Positions 41,986-50,484 of a stretch of 51,028 nucleotides of DNA are shown here, piece by piece. Position 1 is the stretch's first letter. Each line of letters opens with the position of its first letter. Origin of the DNA: an uncultured Flammeovirgaceae bacterium (GTDB lineage: Bacteria; Bacteroidota; Bacteroidia; Cytophagales; Cyclobacteriaceae); the NCBI GenBank assembly GCA_937884755.1, contig CAKZYJ010000502.1, forward strand, positions 1-51,028, in the 5' to 3' direction. Position numbers and translations under genes: made by a program. The notes beneath the pieces are model-generated. The model was not told the origin of the DNA. It saw only the letters and a program-made list of their open reading frames with translations, and ran no database searches.

Positions 41986-43887
41986 ATGAAAACGATGTTG
42001 ATTATTCTGCTGGGTATACTAACCACATTCTCGAGGCAACCCAGCAATCAAACCAAAACCATTACCGGTACGGTGACTAGTGCCACCAACGGTTCCGCAC
42101 TGCCCGGAGTAAACGTAATTGTGAAAGGGACTCAAATTGGAACCGTCACCAACTTAAACGGCCAGTACCGAATAGAAAATGTATCCGAGCAGGACGTACT
42201 GGTATTTAGCTTTATCGGCTTTGTCTCCAAAGAAATTAAAGTAAAGCAGCAATCAGTAATTAATGCTCAATTAGACGCAGATTCTCAGCAGCTATCGGAA
42301 GTAATCGTAACCGCTAGAGGAATACAGAAAAGAACGGCAGTTACCAGTGCGGTTCATACCCTAAGCAGTCAAGCCAATTCCGCTCCGGCTATGTACGAGA
42401 TAGTCGAGCAGGAGTCGGATGTGTACTATCCGCCCACTGATGACGAACTGCCGCAGGAATTTAATACGGAAGAGTACGCTACCATTCGGGAAAATCCCTT
42501 TCTGGCATCGGCCCTGAATCCGCTTTCTACTTTCTCAATCGACGTAGATGCGGCTTCTTACGGAAACATCCGCCGGTTTATTAACCAGGGAGAGATGCCG
42601 CCCAAAGATGCGGTCCGCATTGAAGAAATGGTCAACTACTTCAACTACGATTATCCGCAACCGACTGGCAACGCCCCCTTCTCCATCAACCCCGAACTAG
42701 TAGAATGCCCCTGGAATCCGCAGCATCATCTACTGAAAATTGGCTTGCAGGGCAAAAAGATTCCTACCGAAAACTTACCGCCTTCCAATCTGGTATTTCT
42801 GATTGATGTGTCAGGTTCTATGGACTACTCCAACAAGCTACCGCTGCTGAAAAAGGCTTTCCGAATGCTGACCGATCAGTTACGTCCCGAAGATAGAGTA
42901 GCGATGGTGGTGTACGCTGGAGCGGCGGGAGTAGTACTGGAATCTACGTCAGGTAGTGAGAAAGCCAAAATTAAAGAAGCTCTGGACCGGCTACAGGCCG
43001 GAGGCTCAACTGCCGGGGGCGCTGGTATCCAGTTGGCTTACGATATTGCCAAGAAGAACTTTCAGGAAGGTGGTAATAACCGCGTAATTCTGGCTACCGA
43101 CGGTGATTTTAATATTGGTGAATCCAGCAACGCCGCCATGGAGCGAATGATTGAGAAGAAACGAAGCGAAGGCATATTCCTTACCGTGCTGGGTTTTGGT
43201 ATGGGTAACTATAAAGATTCTAAAATGGAGCTGCTAGCCGATAGGGGCAACGGTAACTACGCCTACATCGATAATATTCAGGAAGCCAAGAAGGTGTTGG
43301 TTAGTGAGTTCGGCGGGACGCTCTTCACCATTGCTAAGGACGTGAAGTTTCAGTTGGAGTTCAATCCGGCCAAAGTACAGGGCTACCGCCTGATTGGCTA
43401 TGAAAACCGCGCCCTGCGCAGCGAGGATTTTAACGATGACAAGAAAGACGCCGGCGAGCTAGGCTCCGGCCACACCGTCACCGCCCTGTACGAAGTTATT
43501 CCCACCGGAGTAGATGCGGGCGACTTACTGAAATCAGTAGATGATCTGAAGTATCAGCGGCAAAAAACCGAACGATCAGCTTCCCGTTCCGAAGAGTGGC
43601 TTACCCTCAAGCTACGCTACAAAGCCCCGAACGGTAACAGCAGTAAACTGGTTAAGCAGCCGCTTACCGGCGAAGTACAACCGTTTGACGAATCTTCGGA
43701 AAATTTACAGTTTGCCGCTTCGGTAGCCGGTTTCGGTATGCTACTGCGCGATTCCCAGTTCAAAGGCAACTTAACCTACGATGCCGTAGCCCAAATGGCC
43801 CGCGAAGCTAAGGGTGAAGACCAAGAAGGCTACCGTCAGGAATTTATCCGGCTAGTTGAGTCTTGTAATCTGCTGGCAAGTAATTAA
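41986..43887 (+). CDS. VWA-domain protein (YfbK-like) with N-terminal regulatory domain
   Basis: From ATG 41986 the protein is 633 residues; a GTG at 41950 is in frame but precedes a good hydrophobic export signal (MLIILLGILTTF). Residues about 25-105 are a CarboxypepD_reg-like domain ending LSEVIVTARG. Then come a YfbK N-terminal domain (FSIDVDAASYGNIRRFI), a VWA domain with a MIDAS motif (FLIDVSGSMDYSNKLPLLKK; later DGDFNIGE) and a DUF3520-type C-terminal domain (GYENRALRSEDFNDDKKDAGELG). It is probably periplasmic and binds a protein partner via a metal ion. Confidence 0.9.
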   Translation: MKTMLIILLGILTTFSRQPSNQTKTITGTVTSATNGSALPGVNVIVKGTQIGTVTNLNGQYRIENVSEQDVLVFSFIGFVSKEIKVKQQSVINAQLDADSQQLSEVIVTARGIQKRTAVTSAVHTLSSQANSAPAMYEIVEQESDVYYPPTDDELPQEFNTEEYATIRENPFLASALNPLSTFSIDVDAASYGNIRRFINQGEMPPKDAVRIEEMVNYFNYDYPQPTGNAPFSINPELVECPWNPQHHLLKIGLQGKKIPTENLPPSNLVFLIDVSGSMDYSNKLPLLKKAFRMLTDQLRPEDRVAMVVYAGAAGVVLESTSGSEKAKIKEALDRLQAGGSTAGGAGIQLAYDIAKKNFQEGGNNRVILATDGDFNIGESSNAAMERMIEKKRSEGIFLTVLGFGMGNYKDSKMELLADRGNGNYAYIDNIQEAKKVLVSEFGGTLFTIAKDVKFQLEFNPAKVQGYRLIGYENRALRSEDFNDDKKDAGELGSGHTVTALYEVIPTGVDAGDLLKSVDDLKYQRQKTERSASRSEEWLTLKLRYKAPNGNSSKLVKQPLTGEVQPFDESSENLQFAASVAGFGMLLRDSQFKGNLTYDAVAQMAREAKGEDQEGYRQEFIRLVESCNLLASN

Positions 43888-43920
43888 AATATTGAGTAAA
43901 CAGTGTTGATCAAGTTGAAA

Positions 43921-43993
43921 AGTTACAGGTTTCAGATTATAAGTTTGGTTGGACATAGAAAACTTTCAACTTGTAATCTGTCAATCTGTAACT
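43921..43993. repeat. Inverted repeat between convergent genes
   Basis: Arms 43921-43945 and 43968-43993 (AGTTACAG...AGATTATAAGTT and its near complement) pair over about 20 bases with an internal mismatch patch. A partly overlapping smaller pair, CAAGTTGAAA with TTTCAACTTG (43911-43973), is nested in it. It may be a bidirectional terminator or a small non-autonomous repeat. Confidence 0.5.
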
Positions 43994-44080
43994 ATTTTAG
44001 TTCTTCACTACTCAAATCTGACATTTTTATAGATACGCGACAGAGCGGTTTCATCGTTCGAGGATAGTTTTCTCTTTCAA

Positions 44081-44842
44081 TTACCAAACGGTAAACGCAA
44101 CGGGATCTATGGGGCGATTTATCTCGATTTTGTCTATCGTATACTCTCCGACAAGTTCATCCTCTTGATAATAATCTATATGGTGGGGAATTAGTAGTCC
44201 ATCTACCTCGCGATACTCATCATATATTTTGTATAGATCCGTATGATTCGCATAGACAAATGCGTGTACCAAGTGTGTTTCAGTATCTAGATAAACAAAA
44301 GCACGCCCCCCTTTCGGTAACCCATGTGCAATCACCAATTTATGACATGATCTATCATAAGCTTTCATCACCCCCTGATACGCAATAGCGCTATCTTGAT
44401 AGGCTGATAGAAGTAGTGGAATAGTACCTAATACAATGGATGAAAAAGTTTCTTCCTGTACGGCTTTTGTATACTTAGGGTCAGGAAGTATAGTCTCTTG
44501 TTTAGCTCGGTAGCTATAAAATTTGGTTTCTCCTTGAGTAACTATAGTAGCGGTACTAGGTTCTCCTTCCCGATAAATGGCGATACGATATTGATCAGGA
44601 TACTGATAGTAGCTTTTTTGATTTTTTGGCAACTGATCTCCTAAGAACTGTTTATGAGGTGGCATGTAGACTGGAATCATCCAGTAGGACTGCTCAGCGT
44701 AGCAAGTCTTTATTTGTTGCCACTGCTCCAGACCTCCTACTGCCTGGAAATGGCGATGCAAGATAGTATCTATGGTAATGTTTTGTGCTGGCGATAAGCT
44801 AACAATAAGCACTGCTTGGATGACCAGAAATACACGAATCAT
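44081..44842 (-). CDS. Secreted hypothetical protein, outer-membrane lipoprotein-sorting-like
   Basis: The 253-residue protein has a signal peptide ending at about LSPAQ. The start of the mature part (TIDTILHRHFQAVGGLEQWQQIKT) and the succession of long beta strands are typical of LolA-like or DUF-type lipoprotein carriers common in Bacteroidota. It carries no lipobox Cys. It converges on the VWA gene and stands alone. Its function is not known. Confidence 0.65.
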   Translation of the reverse strand: MIRVFLVIQAVLIVSLSPAQNITIDTILHRHFQAVGGLEQWQQIKTCYAEQSYWMIPVYMPPHKQFLGDQLPKNQKSYYQYPDQYRIAIYREGEPSTATIVTQGETKFYSYRAKQETILPDPKYTKAVQEETFSSIVLGTIPLLLSAYQDSAIAYQGVMKAYDRSCHKLVIAHGLPKGGRAFVYLDTETHLVHAFVYANHTDLYKIYDEYREVDGLLIPHHIDYYQEDELVGEYTIDKIEINRPIDPVAFTVW

Positions 44843-44972
44843 GGCTAGGTTGTTTGTGTAATATTAGGTTTACGAACGTAATCTGGTTTTTAAGGCACTC
44901 AGAATCACTGCAGTAATAACACCACAACAATCAGACCCAGTTTTAAACCAATTGGAAGAAAGAGGGTAACAT

Positions 44973-45647
44973 CTATTTCAACCTTGCTTGTATCTTTTCA
45001 CTCTGGAGTTCCCGCAAAGCATCCTGAGCGATCCAGCGGGCGGATGAATAATCCTGTTGGGCAATTTGCTGAGCTAATTCAATAGCCTTTTGGTTAAGTA
45101 ACAAACTACGCTTACCGGTTTGGCGTAGCATCCAGTTAATCGCTTTTTTAACATAATTGCGGTTGTCGTAGGCCTCCATTTCCAGGTAGGGGAAGAAAGC
45201 AGTAATCTGATCGTCAGGCATTTTTTTGTCGTGGATGACGAATACGGTCATCAGCACAAACCCGGCGCGTTTCACAAACTCTTCTGAACGCTGGCACCAC
45301 TCGGTAGCTTTACGGTAGGCGAAGGGTGTGCGCCAGAACAGATTGCCGCAAGCCTGATCACATAAATCCCAGGACTGAATATCGGCTACCCAGTTGTCCG
45401 TTTGCTCTTCGGTAACTTGTCGGTGATCATCCACCAGGGTAGCTACTATCCGGGCTTCGTGAATTTCACTGTCCCACAAATCAAGAGATAATTCATGTTG
45501 CTTACGATAGGGCTTAGCTAATTGCCGCAGTACTGGCATGCGGATACCCAATGCCTGATCGGTAGGAATTCCGAACCGCTGCATTTTAGGTAAGTAGGTA
45601 GGGTCAGCCAGATCATGTAATTGGGTGAGGATTTGCTCAGTGTTCAT
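44973..45647 (-). CDS. DNA alkylation repair protein (AlkD-like HEAT-repeat glycosylase)
   Basis: The 224-residue protein is made of helical HEAT-like repeats. Family stretches are FGIPTDQALGIRMPVLRQLA, SEIHEARIVATLVDD, WDLCDQACGNLF and RNYVKKAINWMLRQTGKR. AlkD removes N3- and N7-alkylated purines without base flipping. The Trp/Asp region WDLCDQ aligns with the active-site segment of the family. It is cytosolic and of normal length. It is 50 bases downstream of the lipoprotein gene, but functionally unrelated. Confidence 0.9.
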   Translation of the reverse strand: MNTEQILTQLHDLADPTYLPKMQRFGIPTDQALGIRMPVLRQLAKPYRKQHELSLDLWDSEIHEARIVATLVDDHRQVTEEQTDNWVADIQSWDLCDQACGNLFWRTPFAYRKATEWCQRSEEFVKRAGFVLMTVFVIHDKKMPDDQITAFFPYLEMEAYDNRNYVKKAINWMLRQTGKRSLLLNQKAIELAQQIAQQDYSSARWIAQDALRELQSEKIQARLK

Positions 45648-45671
45648 CGGTTGTTGGGTAGAGAAGTTACT

Positions 45672-45683
45672 GGTAAATTTACC
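45672..45683. promoter_or_regulatory. Perfect 12-bp palindrome GGTAAATTTACC
   Basis: It lies 25 bases upstream of the AlkD-like start and just after the lipoprotein gene. The half-site GGTAAA recurs in the divergent region at 47299-47336, so both may be bound by one regulator. Confidence 0.25.
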
Positions 45684-45697
45684 AAACCCTAGAAAAG

Positions 45698-46327
45698 CTA
45701 TTTAATACTACCCAAAAAAACCTCCCAGACCTGTTTTTGCTCATCCCCAAACTGCTTATCCACTTTTTTCACCCAGATTTCGGCTACCCGCTGGTAAGTA
45801 ACTTCCGGCATCTCGACGTTAGCCGGTTGGGAAAAAGTAAGCGTACCTGAGTACTGCTCGGTAGATTCTTGTTGAGCAGATTCCCGCCGGGCCGACTCTT
45901 GTCGTAGTGGCTGAGTAACTTTAATATTCTGAATGATATACCGCTGGCTCCCTGCTCGCTCGAGCTTGTTTAACAAGCTATCTAAAGTAAGTTTTTCTTC
46001 TTCAAAAGCAATCAGCGTTTGAGGATGCATGAATAACTGACGCGCCTGCTCTTGGGCCTGCTGGCGGAAGGTGCTATCTATCGCCGGATTGCCGATCAGG
46101 GTAACGTAGTCGGCAAAGTCAAGTAGCTTTTGCTGAGCGCGCACCTCCAGCGCATCTAGCCGGTCGGCTGAGAGATGATCGGAGGTAAATTGGGCTTCCA
46201 ATTCGCCCGACATAACCGCTGCTTCCTCAGCGGAATCGCTTACTGCACTTTCGCGGGGGGAGGTGGCGCAGGAGGCTACGCTCAACCCTAACAAGGTGCT
46301 AAAAATTAGGTTAAGGATTGGTTTCAT
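45698..46327 (-). CDS. Hypothetical lipoprotein
   Basis: The 209-residue protein has a lipoprotein signal with the lipobox around SVASC (Cys20). The mature part is acidic and rich in Gln and Glu (QRQEQARQLF-like helix) followed by a short beta region. I do not recognise a family. Its start overlaps the preceding membrane-protein gene by 17 bases, so they are co-transcribed and may work together at the envelope. Confidence 0.65.
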   Translation of the reverse strand: MKPILNLIFSTLLGLSVASCATSPRESAVSDSAEEAAVMSGELEAQFTSDHLSADRLDALEVRAQQKLLDFADYVTLIGNPAIDSTFRQQAQEQARQLFMHPQTLIAFEEEKLTLDSLLNKLERAGSQRYIIQNIKVTQPLRQESARRESAQQESTEQYSGTLTFSQPANVEMPEVTYQRVAEIWVKKVDKQFGDEQKQVWEVFLGSIK

Positions 46328-47246
46328 CGTACACCTGTTTAAATCGTAGTTCCTGAATCCGGTCGCCCCGAAACCTGGTACTCAAAATTTCGATGTTCTT
46401 GAGGCTGCGTACCGGCATGGTCATCTTATTAATAAACTCCTGTTTGTTGTACAGTTCCATACCCAATGCCTGCCCTTCGGTTAGCTGGTAGACTTGGGCA
46501 TCGTCGGTCAGCATGGCGGCTAACTGCTCGCGTTGCTTCTGCCAGTCGGCTACCTCCGCAAGAGAGAAAATTCGTAGCAGCCAGGCGTAGTCGTTGGTTC
46601 TTAACCCGATCTGCTCGGTAGCCTGCGCCTTGTTCAGTATCCGGGTGATGGTATCGGTACGGTAGTAGGCCCCCTGCACCACCAGGCGGATGGTCGACTC
46701 CCGCCACCGGATGGCTACACAACCCAGTTCATCGGCCGGAACCCGGTAGGGTGATTCACTCTCCGATAAAACCACTACGGTAAGTCCCGATCCACTCACG
46801 GCCTGATGGGTATCGGCATTTACAAAGCAAAACTCGTAAGTAGTAAGTTGATTAAACTGTACGTACAAACTCAGCAGTGCGGCTAACAAAAGAAAGATAC
46901 CTGTCCCCACGAAATATTTTCGGGCAGTGGGCGGTACTCGCAACAGTCGTATGGTAACTCTGCGGCGACTGCGGAACTCCTCCCAGTTAGTGTAGCCTAG
47001 GTATTGGCTTAGCAAGTTCAGAATATCAATACGAGGCAACTGCGGGCTATCCGATTTTATGTGGGTGTAAAACCACTTTTCGCTGATCCGGCCGTTGGCT
47101 TTTTCTTCCAGGTCTTGCTGAAACAACCGTATTTCCTGCCCTTTCCACGAGCTAATATCCTCACTAATCTGAGGGTACGACTGCTGTACCTTCCTGACAA
47201 TATCTCGTTTTAATTGCTGAAAATATATTTGATCGCGACTAGGCAT
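46311..47246 (-). CDS. Membrane-anchored regulator-like protein of unknown function
   Basis: I start at ATG 47246 (MPSRDQIYFQQLKRDIV; 311 residues); an ATG at 47276 would add ten residues. The N-terminal about 95 residues are cytoplasmic and helical (LDLLSQYLGYTNWEEFR-type segment, found in several Bacteroidota signalling proteins). A membrane helix follows at about 112-130 (YFVGTGIFLLLAALLSLYV) and then a periplasmic domain ending in a SnoaL-like or NTF2-like stretch. It is coupled to the lipoprotein gene and diverges from the second VWA gene. It may act as a membrane anti-sigma or regulator, by inference. Confidence 0.65.
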   Translation of the reverse strand: MPSRDQIYFQQLKRDIVRKVQQSYPQISEDISSWKGQEIRLFQQDLEEKANGRISEKWFYTHIKSDSPQLPRIDILNLLSQYLGYTNWEEFRSRRRVTIRLLRVPPTARKYFVGTGIFLLLAALLSLYVQFNQLTTYEFCFVNADTHQAVSGSGLTVVVLSESESPYRVPADELGCVAIRWRESTIRLVVQGAYYRTDTITRILNKAQATEQIGLRTNDYAWLLRIFSLAEVADWQKQREQLAAMLTDDAQVYQLTEGQALGMELYNKQEFINKMTMPVRSLKNIEILSTRFRGDRIQELRFKQVYDETNP

Positions 47247-47280
47247 CACTACAAGATAGCTTTCTATACGAAACAACCGT

Positions 47281-47336
47281 TTGTAAAACGCTTACAATCC
47301 CGGTAAAATGATTTACAAAGGCTTTACCGGGGTAAA
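47281..47336. promoter_or_regulatory. Stacked inverted repeats in the divergent region
   Basis: Three overlapping inverted repeats: TTGTAA/TTACAA (47281-47297), CCCGGTAAA/TTTACCGGG (47299-47307 with 47323-47331) and TTTACC/GGTAAA (47323-47336). The positions between two divergent genes suit an operator or transcript hairpin. Confidence 0.4.
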
Positions 47337-47391
47337 TTTTTTGGCAAAAAAATCAATTCGGTAGGTTTTGGCATCACCAAAACGATATGCG

Positions 47392-49146
47392 ATGTCAAAA
47401 GTAAATGTAAACCGCCCGAATCAACTAAAGAATGTAATTCGTCTGAAAAATGTCAGTGGCCTACTTTTCGTTCTATTCATTATGCTTTTTAGCGGCTGCC
47501 ACGAAAAAGGCTATAACAGCAATTCTCAGGGAGATCAAAGTAACGATTACGCATACGCACCACCGCCCCCTCCTTATCAACCTGACCCAAATGACCCGCC
47601 CGCCGAGATCAAAATGCCCAAGAACGAATCGCATCCTGAAATTAAAGCAGTCCCTGATGGAGAAGACGTTGAAATAGCATTTGATATTGAAGTTGAGGAA
47701 GATATAACAGAGGAACAAACTCCAAACTTTGGAACCGAGGAGTACGACCGAATCTACGAGAATGAATTTGTTGCCACTTGGGATCATCCTCTTTCTACGT
47801 TTTCTATCGACGTCGATAACGCTTCCTACAGCAACGTGCGTCGCTTCCTCACCCAATACCACGAGTTACCTCCTCCGGATGCGGTACGCATTGAGGAACT
47901 CATCAATTATTTCTCCTACGACTATCCTCAGCCTCAGGGCAAACATCCTTTTGCTTTGGTTACCGAAGTAGCCCAGTGCCCCTGGAATCCGGAGCATCAG
48001 TTACTGCACTTGGGTATTCAGGGGAAGTCGCTGGACTACGAGCAGCTTTCGCCTAGCAATTTGGTATTTCTGGTGGATGTTTCCGGTTCTATGGATGAGC
48101 CGAATAAATTACCGCTGGTGCAAAAGTCTTTGCGCCTGCTGATCAATGCTTTGCGACCTACCGACCGGGTAGCGATGGTGGTGTATGCCGGAGCCGCCGG
48201 ATTGGTGTTACCTTCCACCCCAGCCTCCGATAAGGCAACCATCTTTAAAGCGTTGGATAACCTTAAGGCCGGAGGCTCTACGGCGGGTGGGGCGGGTATT
48301 CAATTGGCCTACCAGATAGCAAAGGAGAACTTTATGGCTGAGGGTAATACTCGCGTAATACTGGCCACCGACGGGGATTTCAACATCGGAACTTCTTCTA
48401 CCGGCGACCTGGTGAGGATGATTGAAGAAAAGCGCAAACAGGATATTTATCTGACCATCTGCGGATTCGGGATGGGCAACTACAAGGACGGTCGCATGGA
48501 GCAGATCAGCAACGCGGGTAACGGTAACTACTTTTACATCGATCACATTCAGGAAGCGGAGAAAGTATTTGTGCGCGAACTGCGGGCTAACTTGTTTACG
48601 ATTGCTAAAGACGTAAAAATCCAACTGGAGTTCAACCCCCAACAGGTACAAAGTTATCGGCTAATTGGCTACGAGAACTGCCTACTAGCCCGCGAAGATT
48701 TTGACGACGACTTAAAGGACGCCGGAGAACTAGGAGCCGGCCATACCGTGACGGCGCTGTACGAAATCATTCCCACTCCACCCGAGCAGGAAGCGAGTAC
48801 TGCCGCTCCACTACGCTACCAGCAAAGCATCACTACCGCTCGAGCAAATGCCAACGAAATGCTCACCTTCAAGTTGCGCTACAAACCTATCGGTAGCGAA
48901 CGGAGCCTACTGATTGAGCAGCCTGTCACTACCTCAAACAACACCTTTGACGAAGCTTCGGCCAACTTCCGGTTATCGGCTGCCGTGGCCGGATTTGGTC
49001 TACTGCTGCGAAGATCGCAATACAGCGACACGCTTACTTTTGGCCAATTGGAGGGCTGGCTGAACCAAGCGCAACCTGCTTATAATTCTGATTGGCAGGA
49101 TTTTGAGCAGCTACTACAAACCGCTTCGCTACTAAGTAATCAATAG
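47392..49146 (+). CDS. VWA-domain lipoprotein (YfbK-like), paralogue of 41986-43887
   Basis: I start at ATG 47392 (584 residues); an in-frame TTG at 47368 is less likely. A lipoprotein signal ends in LFSGC (about Cys36). A Pro-rich linker (PPPPPYQPDPNDP) follows, then the YfbK N-terminal domain (FSIDVDNASYSNVRRFL), VWA with MIDAS (FLVDVSGSMDEPNKL, ATDGDFNIG) and the DUF3520-type end. It lacks the regulatory domain of its paralogue and has a lipid anchor instead. It is followed 4 bases later by the TPR gene. Confidence 0.9.
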   Translation: MSKVNVNRPNQLKNVIRLKNVSGLLFVLFIMLFSGCHEKGYNSNSQGDQSNDYAYAPPPPPYQPDPNDPPAEIKMPKNESHPEIKAVPDGEDVEIAFDIEVEEDITEEQTPNFGTEEYDRIYENEFVATWDHPLSTFSIDVDNASYSNVRRFLTQYHELPPPDAVRIEELINYFSYDYPQPQGKHPFALVTEVAQCPWNPEHQLLHLGIQGKSLDYEQLSPSNLVFLVDVSGSMDEPNKLPLVQKSLRLLINALRPTDRVAMVVYAGAAGLVLPSTPASDKATIFKALDNLKAGGSTAGGAGIQLAYQIAKENFMAEGNTRVILATDGDFNIGTSSTGDLVRMIEEKRKQDIYLTICGFGMGNYKDGRMEQISNAGNGNYFYIDHIQEAEKVFVRELRANLFTIAKDVKIQLEFNPQQVQSYRLIGYENCLLAREDFDDDLKDAGELGAGHTVTALYEIIPTPPEQEASTAAPLRYQQSITTARANANEMLTFKLRYKPIGSERSLLIEQPVTTSNNTFDEASANFRLSAAVAGFGLLLRRSQYSDTLTFGQLEGWLNQAQPAYNSDWQDFEQLLQTASLLSNQ

Positions 49147-49150
49147 TCTT

Positions 49151-50434
49151 ATGAGATTATTCCTAACATTGATTGGCATTTACCTGACTACGGCAGCATT
49201 TACGCAAAAGATAAACTGGCCTGCCGACACTGCGAAGGCTCAGACAAACTGGGTATTATTCACCGACGGGGTTCAGGCCAAAACCTATTCGGAGGCACTG
49301 GAGCCATTTCGGTGGTTGGTGAATGAGGCCCCCAATCTCACCCCGAGCCTATATATTCAGGGAGAAAAACTATTTAAGGGGTTAATTGCTAACACTAGCG
49401 ATCCGGCTAAGCTCGCCGAGTATCAACGGCAACTGCTGGCTATGTACGATCAACGGATGCAGTACTTTTCGGACGAAGCTAAAGTGATGAACCGTAAAGC
49501 CTATATGGCTTACCAGTATTACCGGGATCAGCCGGAGAAGTACGCGGAGCTGTTAGAGATATTTCAGCGAGCTTTCCGAGTGAGCCAGGAGAAATTTTCC
49601 AGTGCTAACCTGGTAGCCTACATGGATGTGATGCGGCGCTACCGACAAGCCGATGGTAGCGAATTATCCGACGAGGAAGTACTCCGCTGCTACGATCAGC
49701 TTTCGCAAATGCTTAAAAATGAATCTAATGCAAAAGTAAAGCAGGAGTTACTGGACAAACTACTAATCGCGACTATATCATTAGATTGTGCAACTATTCA
49801 ACAAAAATTCGGTACCCCATTTCTACAAGATACTACTCAGATAGATCAGGCCAAGAAAGTGATAGCACTGGCACTGGCCCACAATTGCGGCAGTGATGCT
49901 CCTTACTTTCTGACCGCCCTGAAAGCGGTATATCGCCACGAGCCTTCAGTAGGTACGGCCAAAACGCTGGCTAAACTGTACGAAGCCAAAGAAAACTCCC
50001 CGGAGGCCGAGCACTATTGGAAGCAGGCCATTGAACTAACGCCGGAAGGAAAGGAACAAGCTGAACTATGGCACGCATTAGCGCAGCACTACCAACGAAA
50101 AAATCGTAAGTCCCAAGCCCGGAAAGCTGCCCGAGAAGCAATTCGGCAGGATGCTTCCCTAGCGGAAGCCTACAAGCTGATCGGTGATCTCTATTTTTCC
50201 AGTTTTGAAGAATGTAAGAAGGGTGAATTAATGACGCAAGATCGGGCGGTGTACTGGGCGGCTTACGAAATGTATAAACGCGCGGGAAGAAGCGATTTGA
50301 TGCAGCAGGCCGAGCAACAGTTTCCCACGATGGAACAGATTTTTCAGGAAGGCCTTTCGGAGGACGAAACCACCCAAGTAGATTGTTGGGTTAATGAGGA
50401 GGTTACCGTTCGCCGTCGGCCTTCCTCTTCCTGA
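49151..50434 (+). CDS. Secreted TPR-repeat protein
   Basis: The 427-residue protein has a signal peptide (MRLFLTLIGIYLTTAAFT) and several helical tetratricopeptide-like repeats, clearest at about 275-350 (AKTLAKLYEAKENSPEAEHYWKQAIELTP, ALAQHYQRKNRKSQARKAAREAI, SLAEAYKLIGDLYF). Such proteins act as scaffolds. It begins 4 bases after the VWA lipoprotein stop and is very likely co-transcribed, so it may be a periplasmic partner of it. Confidence 0.85.
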   Translation: MRLFLTLIGIYLTTAAFTQKINWPADTAKAQTNWVLFTDGVQAKTYSEALEPFRWLVNEAPNLTPSLYIQGEKLFKGLIANTSDPAKLAEYQRQLLAMYDQRMQYFSDEAKVMNRKAYMAYQYYRDQPEKYAELLEIFQRAFRVSQEKFSSANLVAYMDVMRRYRQADGSELSDEEVLRCYDQLSQMLKNESNAKVKQELLDKLLIATISLDCATIQQKFGTPFLQDTTQIDQAKKVIALALAHNCGSDAPYFLTALKAVYRHEPSVGTAKTLAKLYEAKENSPEAEHYWKQAIELTPEGKEQAELWHALAQHYQRKNRKSQARKAAREAIRQDASLAEAYKLIGDLYFSSFEECKKGELMTQDRAVYWAAYEMYKRAGRSDLMQQAEQQFPTMEQIFQEGLSEDETTQVDCWVNEEVTVRRRPSSS

Positions 50435-50455
50435 GTAAATATTGGCAGATAAGGT

Positions 50456-50463
50456 TATCTTTG
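50456..50463 (+). promoter_or_regulatory. Candidate -7 element before the DUF6807 gene
   Basis: TATCTTTG matches TAnnTTTG exactly and lies 21 bases before the ATG at 50485. No good TTG box is found at the right distance upstream, so the call is tentative. Confidence 0.3.
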
Positions 50464-50484
50464 GCTTACTCGTGAATAAATAAC

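Noticed and set aside
47473-47862. Open frames on the strand opposite the second VWA gene
   Set aside because: They have no domain features, and the forward frame has clear VWA motifs through the same bases.
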